This document shows positions 34,312 through 47,500 of a stretch of DNA of 64,000 bases, piece by piece (the first letter of the stretch is position 1; every line of letters begins with the position of its first letter). Origin of the DNA: Amorphophallus konjac (lineage: Eukaryota; Streptophyta; Magnoliopsida; Alismatales; Araceae); the NCBI GenBank assembly GCA_022559845.1, contig CM040126.1, forward strand, positions 230,026,641 through 230,090,640, given 5' to 3'. A model generated the notes under the pieces. That model was not told where the DNA came from, ran no database searches, and saw nothing but the letters and a program-made list of their open reading frames with translations. Position numbers and translations under genes: made by a program.

Positions 34312-37300
34312 GTGTCTTCTTCCCAGCAGTCTACTGCAGCGGGAATGAAGCAGAAGGGAAAGGTTTCTCATATAACCCGTGCTGAAGCAGTGGCGTCTCA
34401 TCTTGTTGAAGGTACGATTATGATTTATGGACATGCAGCTCGTGTCTTATTTGATTCAGGCGCTTCTCATTCGTTTATTTCTGAAAACTTCATTGCCTGT
34501 ATTGAGGAGCCGACTTCGGAAATTTCTTGTGAGCTGCTTGTGGAACTACCTTCTGGGGACTTCATGTTCACTCCCCTTTGTCTGGAAGAGTCGCCTATTA
34601 TGATTGGTAATCATCATTTGCCGGCTAGATTATATGCGTTGCAGCTGGTCGATTATGATGTTATTCTGGGCATGGATTGGCTAGAAAAGTATGGAGCCGT
34701 GGTTGATTGCAGATCAAAGAAAGTCTATTTTCAACCACAGGGGAAACCAGCATTCTATTTTCAAGGTATTCGATCTCGTTCTTCTCGCTTGCTTATTTCT
34801 GCTATTCGAGCCTGTAGATTACTTAATGCAGGTTGTCAGGGATTCTTAGCTTCCGTGGTTGTTGTTGAGTCACCACATCAGGATATCAATGCTATTCCTG
34901 TGGTCTGCGAATTTCCTAATGTATTTCCTGATGAGTTACCAGGCTTACCTTCTCAGCGAGAAATAGAAATGGTAATTGAGTTAATTCCAGGTACGGTACC
35001 CTTGGCAAAGGCACCATACTGCATGGCTCCAGCTGAATTGAAGGAACTGAGGGCACAATTGATAGAATTGTTGGGAAAAGGCTATATTCGTCCCAGCTTT
35101 TCCCCATGGAGTGCTCCGGTTTTATTTGTGAAAAAGAAAGATGGGAGCCTGAGGCTGTGTATTGATTACATGCAACTAAATCAGGCGACTATCAAGAACA
35201 AGTATCCTCTGCCCAAGATTGATGATTTGTTTGATCAATTACAGTCTACTACTGTCTTTTCACGGATTGATCTTCGATCTGGCTATTTTCAATTGCGGAT
35301 TCGAGAATCTGATGTGGAGAAGATTGCATTTAGCACGCGTTACGGTCATTATGAATTTTTGGTTATGCCGTTCGGGCTAACCAATGCTCCAGCAGCTTTT
35401 ATGGACTTGATGCAGCGTGTGTTCCGTCCATACCTGGATCAATTTGTTGTGATCTTTGTCGATGATATTCTTGTTTATTCGGCTTCTGAAGAGGAACATG
35501 TTCAGCATCTCAGGATTGTATTGCAGACTCTGCGAGATCACGAGTTATATGCAAAATTCAGTAAATGTGAGTTTTGGCTTCGGGAAGTTCATTTTCTCGG
35601 CCATGTGATTTCTGGTGACGGAGTTGCAGTTGATCCAACAAAGATTGAGGCTGTTCTTCAATGGCAGGGACCGAGGACTGTGATAGAGATCAGAAGTTTT
35701 CTGGGTCTTGCTGGCTATTATCGAAGATTCATTCAAGATTTTGCACGGATTGCCACGCCGATGACTAGACTGACACGGAAAGATGTACCTTTTGTCTGGT
35801 CAGATCAATGTGAGCAGAGCTTCAATGAATTGAAAAGGCTTCTCACTTCTTCTCCAGTGTTGGTATTACCTTGTGGCTCAGGTGGATTCGTGGTTTGCAC
35901 AGATGCTTCTCGAGTAGGTTTGGGTGCAGTGCTTATGCAACATGGTAAAGTCATAGCTTATGCATCCCGACAATTAAAACAACATGAAGAGAGTTATCCG
36001 ACTCATGATCTAGAGCTTGCAGCGGTGATCTTTGCACTAAAAATCTGGAGACACTGCTTGCATGGCGAGAAATTTGAGATCCTTACCGATCATCAAAGCT
36101 TGTAGTATGTGTTTTCTCAAAAAGATTTGAACCTCCGACAGCGCAGATGGATGGAATATATGAAAGACTATGATTTCACTCTCTCCTATCAGCTAGGAAA
36201 AATGAATGTTGTGGCTGATGCTCTGAGCAGGAAAGTGCAAATTAGTCATTTGCTTGTTCATGAATGGAAATTGTGGGAACAGTTTCCTAGTGAAACTTTC
36301 AGCGTGGACATTCCTTCTGATCCGACGGTAGCTGTGTGTGCTAGTCCTGTAATGACTCCAACTATTTATCAGCATATCAAGGAAGCTCAACAGGCAGATT
36401 TTGATTTGTCCCGTGTTATAATGATGCATGATGTTGAATTTGATGATGAGTTGGTTGTCAGCCTCCATGGCAGGTTGTATTTTCCAGCTGTTGAGGAGTT
36501 GAGAAATACCATCTTGTGTGAAGCCCATGGATCCCGTTATGCTATCCACCCCGGCACTACCAAGATGTATCAAAATCTGAAAAGGCAGTTTTGGTGGCCA
36601 GGAATGAAAAAGGATGTAGCTGCATTTGTGTCTAAGTGTTCGACATGCCAACAGGTTAAAGCCGAGCATCAAAAACCTGGTGGATTGCTTCAGCCTCTTG
36701 AAATTCCAATGTGGAAATGGGATCATGTCACGATAGATTTTGTTGTGGGTTTACCCCGGACTTCACAAGGCTTCGATGGAATCTGGCTGTTAGTTGATCG
36801 GTTAACAAAAACAGCAAGATTATTGCCAATTAAAGTTACCTGGAGTGTTCAGAAATTGGCCGAGCTTTATGTTCAAAAGATTGTGCCATTGCATGGAATT
36901 CCAATATCAATTGTGTCAGATCGCGACCCACGGTTTACTTCTGGCTTCTGGCGCAGTTTTCAAAAGGCGTTGGGCACAGAGTTAGCCTTTAGTTCAGCTT
37001 ATCATCCGCAGTCAGATGGTCAGTCAGAAAGGACTATTCAGACTTTAGAAGATATGCTGAGATCGTGTTACCTAGATTGGCAGGGTTCGTGGAGTCAGCA
37101 TTTGTCACTTGTGGAATTTGCTTATAATAACAGTTATCACTCCAGCATTGGCATGGCACCGTATGAAGCTTTATATGGGCGTCCTTGTCGTACACCTTTA
37201 AACTGGTTTGAGGCCGGTGACAGATTATTGACAGGACCTGATATGGTTCAGCAATGTGCTGATGTGGTTCGCTTGATCAAGCAGAAAATGTTGATAGCTC

Positions 37301-37776
37301 AGAGTCGACAGAAAAGCTATGCAGATCAGCGCAGGCGACCATTGCAATTTGAGACTGGAGATATGGTGTTTGTAAAAATATCTCCAATGAAAGGCGTTAT
37401 GAGGTTTGGGAAGCGTGGAAAGCTCAGTCCTAGTTATATTGGTATGTTTCCTATTCTGGAACGAGTGGGCCAAGTGGCTTATCGTCTTCAATTGCCAGCG
37501 GCGATGCAAGCAATCCACGATGTTTTTCATGTGTCCCAGCTGAGGAAGTATATCTCTGATGCGTCTCACGTCCTTGATGATTCAGTTTGGCCTGAAGTGA
37601 CTACAGATCTATCCACACCAGAGTATCCGATCGGAATTGAAGATCATCGTGAGCATCGATTGAGAAATAAAGTAATTCCTCTGGTTAAGGTTGTCTGGCA
37701 GCGTCACTCTGGCAGTGAAGCTACGTCGGAACGTGAGGATGAAATGCGTCAGCAATTTCCTTTCTTGTTCGAATAA
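34312..37776 (+). pseudogene. Tekay pol: PR-RT-RH-INT-chromodomain, one in-frame stop
   Basis: Two long readings in one frame are separated by TAG at 36103-36105. Protease: [10 protein letters not shown] (Asp at 34453) and [50 protein letters not shown] and FVDD at 35455-35466. RNase H: CTDAS, DLELAAV, TDHQSL and VVADALSR. The stop follows TDHQSL. Integrase: HGSRYAIHPGT and CSTCQQV zinc finger, then the DDE triad at 36736 (TIDFV), 36919 (SDRDPRF) and 37027 (GQSERT). The tail GDMVFVKISPMKGVMRFGKRGKLSPSYIG is split here only for description. The end has HDVFHVSQLRKY and LRNKVIPLVKVVWQ-type chromodomain and terminates QFPFLFE. All catalytic residues are kept, so the damage is recent. Confidence 0.95.
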
Positions 37777-37835
37777 GGTATAGTTCTTTCAGTTCTCTCC
37801 TTGTTCTTCCTTTTAAATTTCGAGGATGAAATTTC

Positions 37836-37852
37836 TATGAGGAGGGAGGGAC
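37836..37852 (+). other. Tekay polypurine tract
   Basis: TATGAGGAGGGAGGGAC ends directly at the 3' LTR. Confidence 0.9.
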
Positions 37853-40132
37853 TGTGAGACTCGATTAAGTTTTTAAGGTTTTTAGTGGGCATTTACACGA
37901 TTTTACTTCTTTGAGGGTTTAGAATGCAAAAAGGGGTTAAAAATCAAAAAACAATATGTTACCTTTTTTTAACCCATCGATCTCCCCTCTCTCACCCACT
38001 TTCCCAATTCTTTCACCCCCCCTTTTTCCTTTTCACCCGACAGGTAGGGAACAGCGGGCGGACCCCCGCGATCGTGACCCCTCTCCTCCTTCCGTCTTCG
38101 ACGGCCACGGCGAGAGGCACCAGCGGCCACGCCGGCGAGAAAGCTAGGTGGAGGAGGCCGCGGCGGCATCACCGTCGGAGCCGTCCCTGGCACGGAGGCG
38201 CGAACCCGTGAACGGCGACCTCTCTCCCTCTTTCTCCCTTCTCGGTGGCGCGCCGACCCAAGGCCGGCGGAGGCACCGGAGCATCCCCAGCGAGCCTGCA
38301 CGAGTGGGGAACGCGGCGGTGACCTCGTCGGCTCCGATCCCGGCGCGGAGGTGCAACCCCCGCGGCGACATCGGCGGCCCTCTTTCCCTTCTCGTGGCCT
38401 TCTCTCGGCGGAATCGTCGTCCTCGGCCTAGATCGGTGGGGAGACGACCGGGAACGAGTGAACCGTGACGCGCCCCTTGGCTTGGATGCGGCCCAATCGG
38501 ACCTTTCGGCACGTTTAAGGTAGGGGGATCGTAGCCCTAACCCGTTAAACTGCTCCAATAGCATGCCCATCGTCGTTATGTTTTAACAGCATGCCCATCA
38601 TCTTTATGTTTTCAAAGCATGCCCATCGTCTTTATGTTTTAATAGCATGCCCATCGTTGCTGAGTTCATAGGCAATAAATTGTTATATTGAGATGATGGT
38701 TTGGCATAAAATAGGTTAAAAATGGTTTGGCAGGAAACAGGTTAAAGTGATAACTCCCGTCGATTTGAGTCGACCGGGCGGGGATCCGGTTATGATCCCG
38801 GTGGATCCGATTCTCCGATAAGGTTTATGTTTAATGTATTTTGAATTTTATAACGGTCCTCCATAACCTGGTTGTTAACCCGAGCAGCTGACATCTTGAC
38901 TGCGTAAATAAATTAATTTGAATGGTGGAAGAAGTCTCACGGTTAATCCGTTGAGTAGCACGCGGCGGTTTGTCGTTCGACTGCCTAAAATCATAGTGGC
39001 CCTAGTCCGACCGCTTGTTCTATAATGATGCGTGTTTGCTATTTTAGCATGTTCAGTTAATTATGCATTTAATCTTGTTTAATTGTCATGTTTAATTCTT
39101 AGCAGAAATTATGACATGTTTTTAGATCCCAATAGAGCTTTATTCTCTTTCCTAGTGATGGAACCACTAGTCGTAACCCGACGACTTTTAGTGTTGATCC
39201 CACCTGGGAGAGGTGGCGGGGTATCCCAGTTTCACGGTTTGTAAGCTAGTTCCGTGGGTCCTGGTCCAACCGTAGCGTCCTACGGAGAGGAATACTAGCT
39301 AGAGACCTGGCTCTAGGCACGAGCCGGTGTGTGCACACGTGGTCAGGGACTTGGACTGACACTGACGAGTGTTGCTCTGACTAGTTACTTATTTTGGTAC
39401 TGTTACGCGTCTCGCTTGCTATGATCAGGCTTGCGTAGATGCTTGAGACGTAGTGTAAGCCGTCAGTGGACGCATCTGGTTTCTTTTTCTGGTGGACCTC
39501 CTCTCCTTCTCACTCTTGTCACTTGGAAATGATTGAGTTATTATCTATTGGTAGATTTCGAATACTCGCATTTGAATTAAATTGGCATATTAGATAGCTG
39601 TTCATAAACTGTTTAGTTAGTTTTACAGCTTTTTCAATTGTCATTTATTTATGCCAATGCATGCTTTACTGTTTTCCTAAAGTTAGTTGCAAGTTAGGGA
39701 TTTATGTGAACCATACTGAGTCTCTGTCGTGAGACTCACCCCTTCCTTTTACAGGTGAGGCGGAGCATCCGGCTGCGGGATTCTCTCGTGCTTTCGGCGA
39801 AAAACCTTAGAGCCAGCAGTGGTCTGTCAGTGGTCGGTTAGTTAAATTATTTTTTTGGACTATTGTACAGTGTGGGACTTGTGATATATGAATCTGGACT
39901 ACTTGTATAAATTTACCACTCTGATATATATGCAATTGATTCTGTTTAAAGTTCAAATGAATGCTTTAATTAATATTGCGCGTGTAATTTCTATTCGTTA
40001 TGCATCCCCTCGACAAACACTCACTAACCCTTACGGGGCCTCATCAGCCTCTTGGGTGGCTTCCTCGAGCTCTTGGTATCGGTAAATCGATGATATCGGG
40101 TTATCGATATCTGGATCTCCTGGGTCGTCACA
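37853..40132 (+). mobile_element. Tekay 3' LTR
   Basis: 2280 bp, same termini and internal order as 30783-33062. Differences are concentrated in the GC-rich part (about 30 of the substitutions fall in roughly 37940-38470), as expected if methylated CG sites mutate faster there. Confidence 0.97.
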
Positions 40133-40341
40133 ATTATGGTCTGCACAGTCATGCCTTGTTCACCTCTTTCCTTGCTGAGCTTTTCCATATCTTCTCTCCG
40201 ACCCTCCTATTTTGATAACATCAAAGGGGGAGAGAATATTTGAGTCATCAAGCATTTTCCAAATTGCATGTAGCATGTCATTAATTCAGTTGATCATAAT
40301 TGATTCCATGTTGAAATAATGACTCACAGTTTGCCATCATC
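40133..40341 (+). other. Element B noncoding 3' domain (last part)
   Basis: Begins with TSD ATTAT, then resumes element B. It contains an AAAGGGGGAGAG purine tract near 40225 and a CATCATCAAAA stretch before the main purine tract. Confidence 0.8.
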
Positions 40342-40355
40342 AAAAAAGGGGAGAA
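40342..40355 (+). other. Polypurine tract of element B
   Basis: AAAAAAGGGGAGAA abuts LTR start TGTTGTGCATG. Confidence 0.8.
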
Positions 40356-43025
40356 TGTTGTGCATGTGTGGAACATGCATTAATTCTAATGTTTTGATGA
40401 TGTCCAACTATAAGTCAATATTGTTCTCTTATAATGACTCAACTATATCTTTGGTGCTTACAAGCAATGTCCTTCATAAAAAGACTCATGATTCATACAA
40501 ACCTAATTGAGAATTAGTCAAACAATCATGACCATTTCAATGTGCCTTAAATCTCTCATGATTTGTGCAAACAAATTCCTTGAAAGCAAAGCAACAAGCT
40601 CAACAGACTTCTACATTCCAGAGGAAGAGTGTCGACACCAGGTGTCGACACCTTTGTATCAAGGTTCTATCTGGTGTCTGCAACACTCATGGCGTCGATG
40701 TAATGGCACCTTGGCCTCGATGCAGCGAAGCCTCTCATAGTATGTCTTCAAAGGAATTGGCATGTGGCGTCAACGCAGCTTGCACCTCGCGTCAACGCAG
40801 CGAGCCAGCCTTCAAGCAGATCATGCAGAAGGCTTAAATGAATCAATGGAAGCAAAGAATAAAGAGAAAGCAAGGCAAGTTGAGTGAATGACCTTGGTAG
40901 AACAATTACCATGAAACATGCTCCTAGAAGCTAAGATTGCCTATTACACAGAAATCGATGAAATTGGTTGCATAGAAATCAAGGCAGATGATGCAAAAAG
41001 AAATAAATAAAAAGGGAAAGAAAAATGGATCCCGCCCCCTTGCCCAAACAATTAAAAAATGAAGGCAAACAAATAGTTGAGTTAAGGGTGACAAATAGCC
41101 ATACAAAGGTGAAAAATAACTGTTAAGGGTGACAAATAGATATATAAGGGTGACCAATAGGTGTTACCCGTGACAAATGGCCTGTAAGGTAGTTTCAGGA
41201 AAGGCTGCGTCGACTCAGTCCTCTCAGGGCGTCCACGCAACGGGGTCCTAGAAGCAGTTGTAAACGGGCTTCTCAAAGGATACGTCGACGCACCTTCAGT
41301 CTGGCGTCGACACCATGAAGCTCAAGCTCGCCAGCTGACTCAAGGATACATGTAGCTACGTAGATGCAAGGTCACTACTGCGTCGATGCGCCAGAAGCTT
41401 TCCAAGCCCTTTTCTTCTAAACCTGCACAGTTTCCAAAGCTCATCCGGAGAGTATAAAATGCAATTGCAAATCTCCAAAAACACCTCTTTTGAGGTTTGA
41501 AGATGGCTCATAGGACTGACACTATCCCTGCCATCATAAGTGAACAAGAACAACCTTTTGGACAAATGATCTATCAGTGCAGCACCTACGAAATGTCTCC
41601 CTCTATAGAAGTCATGTCTCCTCCAGCCAGCCAGCAAGGCTTATGTCTGAAGGGAAACCATCCTTAGATAAAAGGATGTCCTCCTCTGCAAGACAACCCA
41701 TGAACATGAAAGATGTTGCAGGCACTTTTTGGTCAAACCTCTGTTGTTTATTCCAGCAATACAAAAATAAGTCTTGGAGGGAAATCTTTTCTGGCCCTGC
41801 TCTACTGCTATGCACCAATCAGAAGATGACACATGATGCCATTCAAATTGAAAGATCGTGGAGGGAAACTTATGTGTCTATCCTGGACCAATCAGATTTA
41901 AGCTTGGGAAATTTGAGTTACTCCTGCCATCAGATATGGTGGTCTAGTCAGACAAAGGTCAGCACTCAAACAAGCCTTTTATATTCCAGCCAATCAGATC
42001 GCAGGAATCTAGATGGAAAATTTTCTCCTGGCTCTTCTATATATGTGAAGCTCGTTCACAAAGAGGAGCTACTTATGCCCTTGGAGAAAGCCACACCCTT
42101 GAGCATTCAAGCAAATCAGTGAGAAAAGAAGAGAAGGGAATGTGAGCAGCCCAGCATCTGGCCAACCCTGACCAATGCTGTAAGAGAGAAGAGAAAAGAT
42201 AAAAGAGAGAAGAGAGAAGAAGGAAGGAGAGAAGCCTTGAGCGAGAGCATCCCTACATAAAGCTTAAAGAGAAGATCCGTTGGATCTCTATCTCAAACTA
42301 TACACTAGATTCCAGATCTGTATCTGAGGCCACAGCTAGTGTTCTTCTTGTTGCAATTTTTTTCTTTAAATCTACATTTCAGTGTGTGTTCGGTGCTCTA
42401 CTTGAGAGAACAGAAGTGTTTTCGCTGCACTTGCAGCTTGTCCTTTGTGTGTGTGTATGTGTATGTTGAGGACTTCGTCCTTGTGTGGAAAAGCCTCATC
42501 GATTTGGTGAGGGGTGGACGTAGGTTGCGGGTCTGCATTCGAACCACCTTAAAAATATCTGGTGCAGTGGGTGTGTTTTTGTACGATTGATCCATCTCCT
42601 CTATCCCCATTCACATATGTTTCCTTGTTTCAGATCTTCACTATTTGTGCCGTACTTGTAAACACTAAGCATAAACTCTAGCTAACCCGGTGGCCATACA
42701 CTTATATTTGTTCACACTTTCACCTGGAGCTTGTTGTGAACCAGTTCAGTCCACCTGCTGTAAACACAAGAAGGCTGCGTCGACGCCAGTAGTCTACTGC
42801 GTCGACTCCATCTTGCTTTCAGAACCCGACAACTTGTGAAATGTGTATTGTGTAGTTGTCTTGAATTGCCATAGTTAGATCCGTTATGCATTATGTTTTA
42901 AGGGCTCTTCTTGCGTTATAGCAGTAGCTAGTACTCTTATGAGTTAAATTTTAAATTGGGCAAAGTTTGTACCGGATCTATTCAACCCCCCCTTCTAGAT
43001 CTTATTGGACCCAAGGGACCTAACA
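40356..43025 (+). mobile_element. Element B 3' LTR
   Basis: 2670 bp, ends CCTAACA followed by TSD AATCT. Relative to the 5' LTR it has an extra 12-bp unit at about 40635-40647 that doubles a GTGTCGACACC palindrome. The TATA region is at 42038-42045. Confidence 0.9.
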
Positions 43026-43030
43026 AATCT

Positions 43031-43812
43031 TGTCAATGGAACAACAATCTTCGAAAAGTCCTTGATGAAATGCATGTAATAGCCAGCTAGACCTAGAAAA
43101 CTACAAATCTCGATTGCATTGACGGGTCTCTCCCAATTCTTTACTGCCTCAACTTTGGACGGATCAACAAAAATTCCCTTCTTTGAGATTACATGCCCCA
43201 GAAACGAAACTTCTTTAAGCCAGAAGTCACACTTACTAAACTGTGTATATAACTGATTATTCCTCAAAAGCTGCAATGCTATCCTCAAGTGTTTCTCAAG
43301 CTCATCCTCAAATTTAGAGTACACCAGAATATCATCAATAAATACTACAACAAGCTGATCCAAATGCGGCCTAAATATGCTATTCATCAACTACATAAAT
43401 GTTGCAGGGCCATTGGTTAGTCCAAAAGGCATAACAGTAAATTCATAATGCCCATACCTATTTCTGATTGCCGTCTTGAAAATATCCTCCTCCTTAGTCC
43501 TTAACTGATGATACCCAAATCTGAGATCAATCTTTGAGAAATATTGAGCTTCTAAAATCTGGTCAAATAATTCATCAATCTTCGGCAGTGGATACTTATT
43601 CTTGATAGTTGGATGATTAAGTAGCCGATAGTCTATACACAATCTCATGGACCCATCCTTCTTCTTGATGAACAGAACTGACACTCCCCACGGGGATGTA
43701 CTTGGTCTAATAAATCCTTTTTTAAGTAATTCCATTAGTTGCTCCTTCAATTCAGCGGGGAACATTCGATAAGGAGCCTTAGATACCGGGCCAGCACTAG
43801 GAACTATTAGAA
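43031..43812 (-). pseudogene. Host gypsy reverse transcriptase (N-terminal and core), decayed
   Basis: Reading right to left: [86 protein letters not shown], a stop near 43391, then FIDDILVYS (catalytic aspartates at about 43331-43342), [15 protein letters not shown] and [17 protein letters not shown]. This is the Ty3 RT fingers, palm and thumb. It joins across element B to the RNase H at 23314. Its 5' side is cut by element C at 43812, so protease and gag are not in view. Confidence 0.88.
43808..43812. repeat. Presumed left TSD of element C
   Basis: TAGAA lies directly before the inferred LTR end TGTATGGGTGC. Its partner is outside the window, so it cannot be confirmed. Confidence 0.4.
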
Positions 43813-44551
43813 TGTATGGGTGCAAGGCAGAGATTCAGAGGGTGGGGTGAATGAATCCCTCTTTGAAATTATTGCAGAATTAAAGTTTTGCCTATACTTA
43901 ATGTAGTCTAATGAGACAACTAAGCTCACTTACTCAGAAAATAGATAATGCTGAAAATAGATTGCCCATGGAAAGATTCAATCTCAATCGCTATACGCTC
44001 AAAAGCTCTTGTCACAAGAAACACTAGAAACAAATACTTCTACTAAACATTCAGTCAAACACTAATCAGCTATATCGAATTCAAGCAGTAGTCACACAGA
44101 AAAACTTTTGATATGGAACGCCCAAGCAACCTGAGAAGGGGTGATAGAAGATATGGAAGTATGCACACAGATCAAACCACGATGGACAGGATATTTTTAG
44201 GTGGTTCGACCAGACCCACAGTCTGCCTACATCCATCCCTCACTCAAACCGAGTGAGGATTCATTTGGAAATCGTAAGAAGCAGACTCAGTCTGTAAACA
44301 AATGCTGCTTAACAGCTTGCCCTGAGGGAGACAAATCACTCGACCTGGTCTTGCTACCAACAAGACCAGCTCCCTAGCTCTGCTACCCACAGAACTAGAA
44401 CATAAGGACCAATCCTCCCTTCCTCCAAACCAGAGGGGAACCGGAGATAAATCTCCCTTCTTCTGCTGCCGCAGAAGGGACTTGAACAGCAACCCACTAC
44501 TCACCAAAACCCAGAGGATTAGATCCTCTCTTCCTCTGAATCCACAGAGGG

Positions 44552-47500
44552 TGTCACGCCCCGAGCCTTTATTACAGCGGAAGACTAACTCGGGGAGCGC
44601 GAACAGCCGGCATGGTAAGCCTCTTGCAAGAAAGAATGATAAGAGCGCAAGACAATCACACACATAAATGCAATTGCACAATATTTACTCAACTCCAACT
44701 TTATTTCATAATAATCAAGTATTCAAATACAACCACTAATTCAATTTCCATTTTGTACTAGACTCAAGAAATAGGAAATTACATAGACTCAATCTAAACA
44801 ATTTAGACTTCCTAAGTCTTCACTCTCATCTTCACAATACTTTCATTCGCTCTCGGACCCGCTACTTGTATAACCCGAATCCGAATTCGAATCAGTTCCA
44901 TCTCCTGAAAAGATTAGAAATAGGTAATGAGCACACTTGCCCAGTGGGTATCTTCGCATCAACATGAAGGCACTATTAAAGTAATTAACAATTTAGCTTT
45001 AAAGAATAAGGTAAAAATCATGCGAATGCGGTCAATCACGTGATTAAACCAAAGTAACAAGATGACCAAGTAAGTTAGAATGAGAGCAAGTATGAACTAG
45101 CAAGAATGTAACAAGAACATGATATTGGCATTTCATGAACAAGAATGTATCGAGAATGTACTAGCAAACCACATAATCATCACTCTAGTATCTTTTGCTG
45201 ATGAGCAAGTACTTCGTGAATTTTTGTGGAATATCAAGCAAGAAAGTCATGTACAAGAATGTCATGTCATGCCGTATTGTGGATTTTCACTTATTTATAG
45301 AGAAAGTACTCCCAGCGCAATGCGACGCCAGTAGCATCATACCCCATGGTTTATAATAGTATGTTTTCGACAATCAGCCGAGGGGACTAGCATAGAGTCA
45401 TTGAACACAATCAGTGCTCGATCGCATCTTCAAGTATAAATCAAGATTTTTTCATGCATGTAACAATAAAGTATGGCCAAGAATGTAATAAGTTCAATAA
45501 GTTCATGATAACAATAATTCAATGAATCAATGCTTTAATAAGAATCATGAGAAATCAAGAATGACTTAAGCAAGGTTATGCTTATGGAAATAAATCGACA
45601 GCATAACGGTACATTCTTTATTTTCCATTCATTATTTTAGGTTTCTTGATCAATATGATAAGTTCTAAATCATTAATAGTCCATCTAGAAACCTTGGAAT
45701 ATCAACCATTGGTCCACCTTGGGTTAAAATACTCAAGCAGTGTGACGGTCGTGTACTGGGCCGTTACATGATGTGACGCTCCTGTATTGGGCCGTTACAT
45801 TAGTCTGAATCCAGAACCAAGAAATCGGACTCAATTGAATGTGACGGTCGTATATTGGGCCGTTACTTGTGCCTGACAGTCCAACATAGAGCCGTTACAT
45901 TACTGATAACCAAAAACATCGATAGTGTAATCTAATCAATGGGCTTTAATGGTACAACCAACTCGGCGTCTTAGTGGGAATCCCAGGCTCGCGGAGAATT
46001 ACGGAGGCCTTGAAATGAGATTTCCTAGTCCATTGGAAGGAATATCCAATAGAGAGGTCCTCATGTCCAAGAATAAGGTTCCTATAGTGCAATGTGAACT
46101 AATGGACATATACCTGAATATATGTCATGTACTTACAGAAATGACTCTATAGATAGAAAAGAATGTGTAACAATGTGAAACCAAGATAAAACTCCGTCAA
46201 TACAATATTGGAAAATCATGATTTAGAATACAAAACAATAAAGTTTTAGCCAATGAAATTAGCATAACTTAAAATAACCTAAAACACATTAATCATGCAA
46301 TTTGATTATGAATCAGTAACTGAACATGAAGTCATGATAATAGGTCCATCTTAGCTATCTAAACTTATTTATAAGTAAACTTAAATGGTTATTATTCTGC
46401 CTTGGGCTGGAAGAACACAGGGGTCTGACGGTCTAGGATAGGCGCGTTACAGTGCTTGCGACGGTTTATTGAGGGGCCGTTACAGTGGTGTAACGCTCCT
46501 ACTAGGGTGCGTTAGAGGCAATAGAACAATAAAGCACAACAGGGTGTGACGGTCTATCGTAAGGCCGTTACATTCATGTGACGGTCTATCGTAAAGCCAT
46601 TTATTGAGGGGCCGTTACAGTGGTGTAACGCTCCTACTACGGTGCGTTAGAGCCAATAGAACAATAAAGCACAACAGGGTGTGACGGTCTGTCGTAAGGC
46701 CGTTACAGTCATGTGATGGTTTTACGTTGGTGCGTGAGAGAATCTACTGGCAGTAAACTAAGTAAAGGTTTACGAAAACATAACATACCTGGAAATCAAA
46801 ATACTACCACTGTCCTAGTCATGATAACGAAGTATACGTCAACTATATGCATGGGTTTAGTGAATAGACAGGATAATATCTTTTAACTTCCATTTAGGGC
46901 TAAGAGATGCATGAATGTATAAAACTATTAGATCATGAAATTCTTAGTCTAGAATGCATGAAATCAAGCACAACCAGAGGACTTTTATTCCTAAAAAGTT
47001 ATTTTGCCAATCATGAGATAACCTACCTCTTCTAAAACCTTTAAACTTTAAATTTGATGCTAGGTGCTACCTTTAGTCCTTTATACTTCTTGTGATAAAT
47101 CAGCAACTTCAATCTGCTCTATTTCCTCGGCCTCTTGACCTAAGGATGTAAAATTTTAAGGGTAAGAAGATGAAACTATTGGGAACAAAAAGTTCTAAAG
47201 GATTGAACTCTAATTACCTCATTTATAAGTCCTAATCTATGGATCTTCAGGTAACTTGCGTTCAGATTCTTGGGTTGCTAAGGTTGAATCAGCAACTTTG
47301 GAAGCTTCTATCTCCTTGGTTGCTTGATCTCCTAGCACGAAATTTGGAGAGCTATTAGTCTAATATATTATAAACAAAAAGTCGTAAGGAACTTACCTGA
47401 AATTTTGACTCCTTACCTTGATTCTTCACGAGCCAAAAGTAAGGGTTGCTCAGTTCAGAACTAGGTCCTATTTATAGGGTTTTGAAGATTAGATCGATTC

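Larger units (their letters stand above)
30783..40132 (+). mobile_element. Complete Tekay/Del-type Ty3/gypsy chromovirus element
   Basis: Two LTRs of exactly 2280 bp each, a perfect 5-bp TSD, primer site, gag-PR-RT-RH-INT-chromodomain in order, and a purine tract. My hand alignment of the LTRs gives about 70-75 substitutions (around 3%) and a few compensating 1-bp indels, so it is the youngest dated insertion here and lies inside element B. The order RT-RH-INT and the C-terminal chromodomain place it in Tekay. Four breaks in gag-pol mean this copy cannot encode a full polyprotein. Confidence 0.97.
23320..43025 (+). mobile_element. Copia element B: gag-only SIRE-type retrotransposon with a nested Tekay element
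   Basis: LTRs of 2675 and 2670 bp, an initiator-Met primer site, gag remnant, noncoding 3' domain and purine tract. Removing the nested Tekay copy (30783-40132 plus one TSD) leaves about 10.4 kb. It inserted in the RT/RNase H junction of the older minus-strand gypsy element, and the two pol parts read on across the junction. LTR divergence is roughly 5% by eye. Confidence 0.9.

Noticed and set aside
43813..44551. Element C left part as a second element A copy
   Set aside because: Only the terminal 60 bp and the array motif resemble A; the rest of the LTR, including the drug-like ACCAGCTCCC region at 44350-44500, does not match, so it is a different family of the same lineage.
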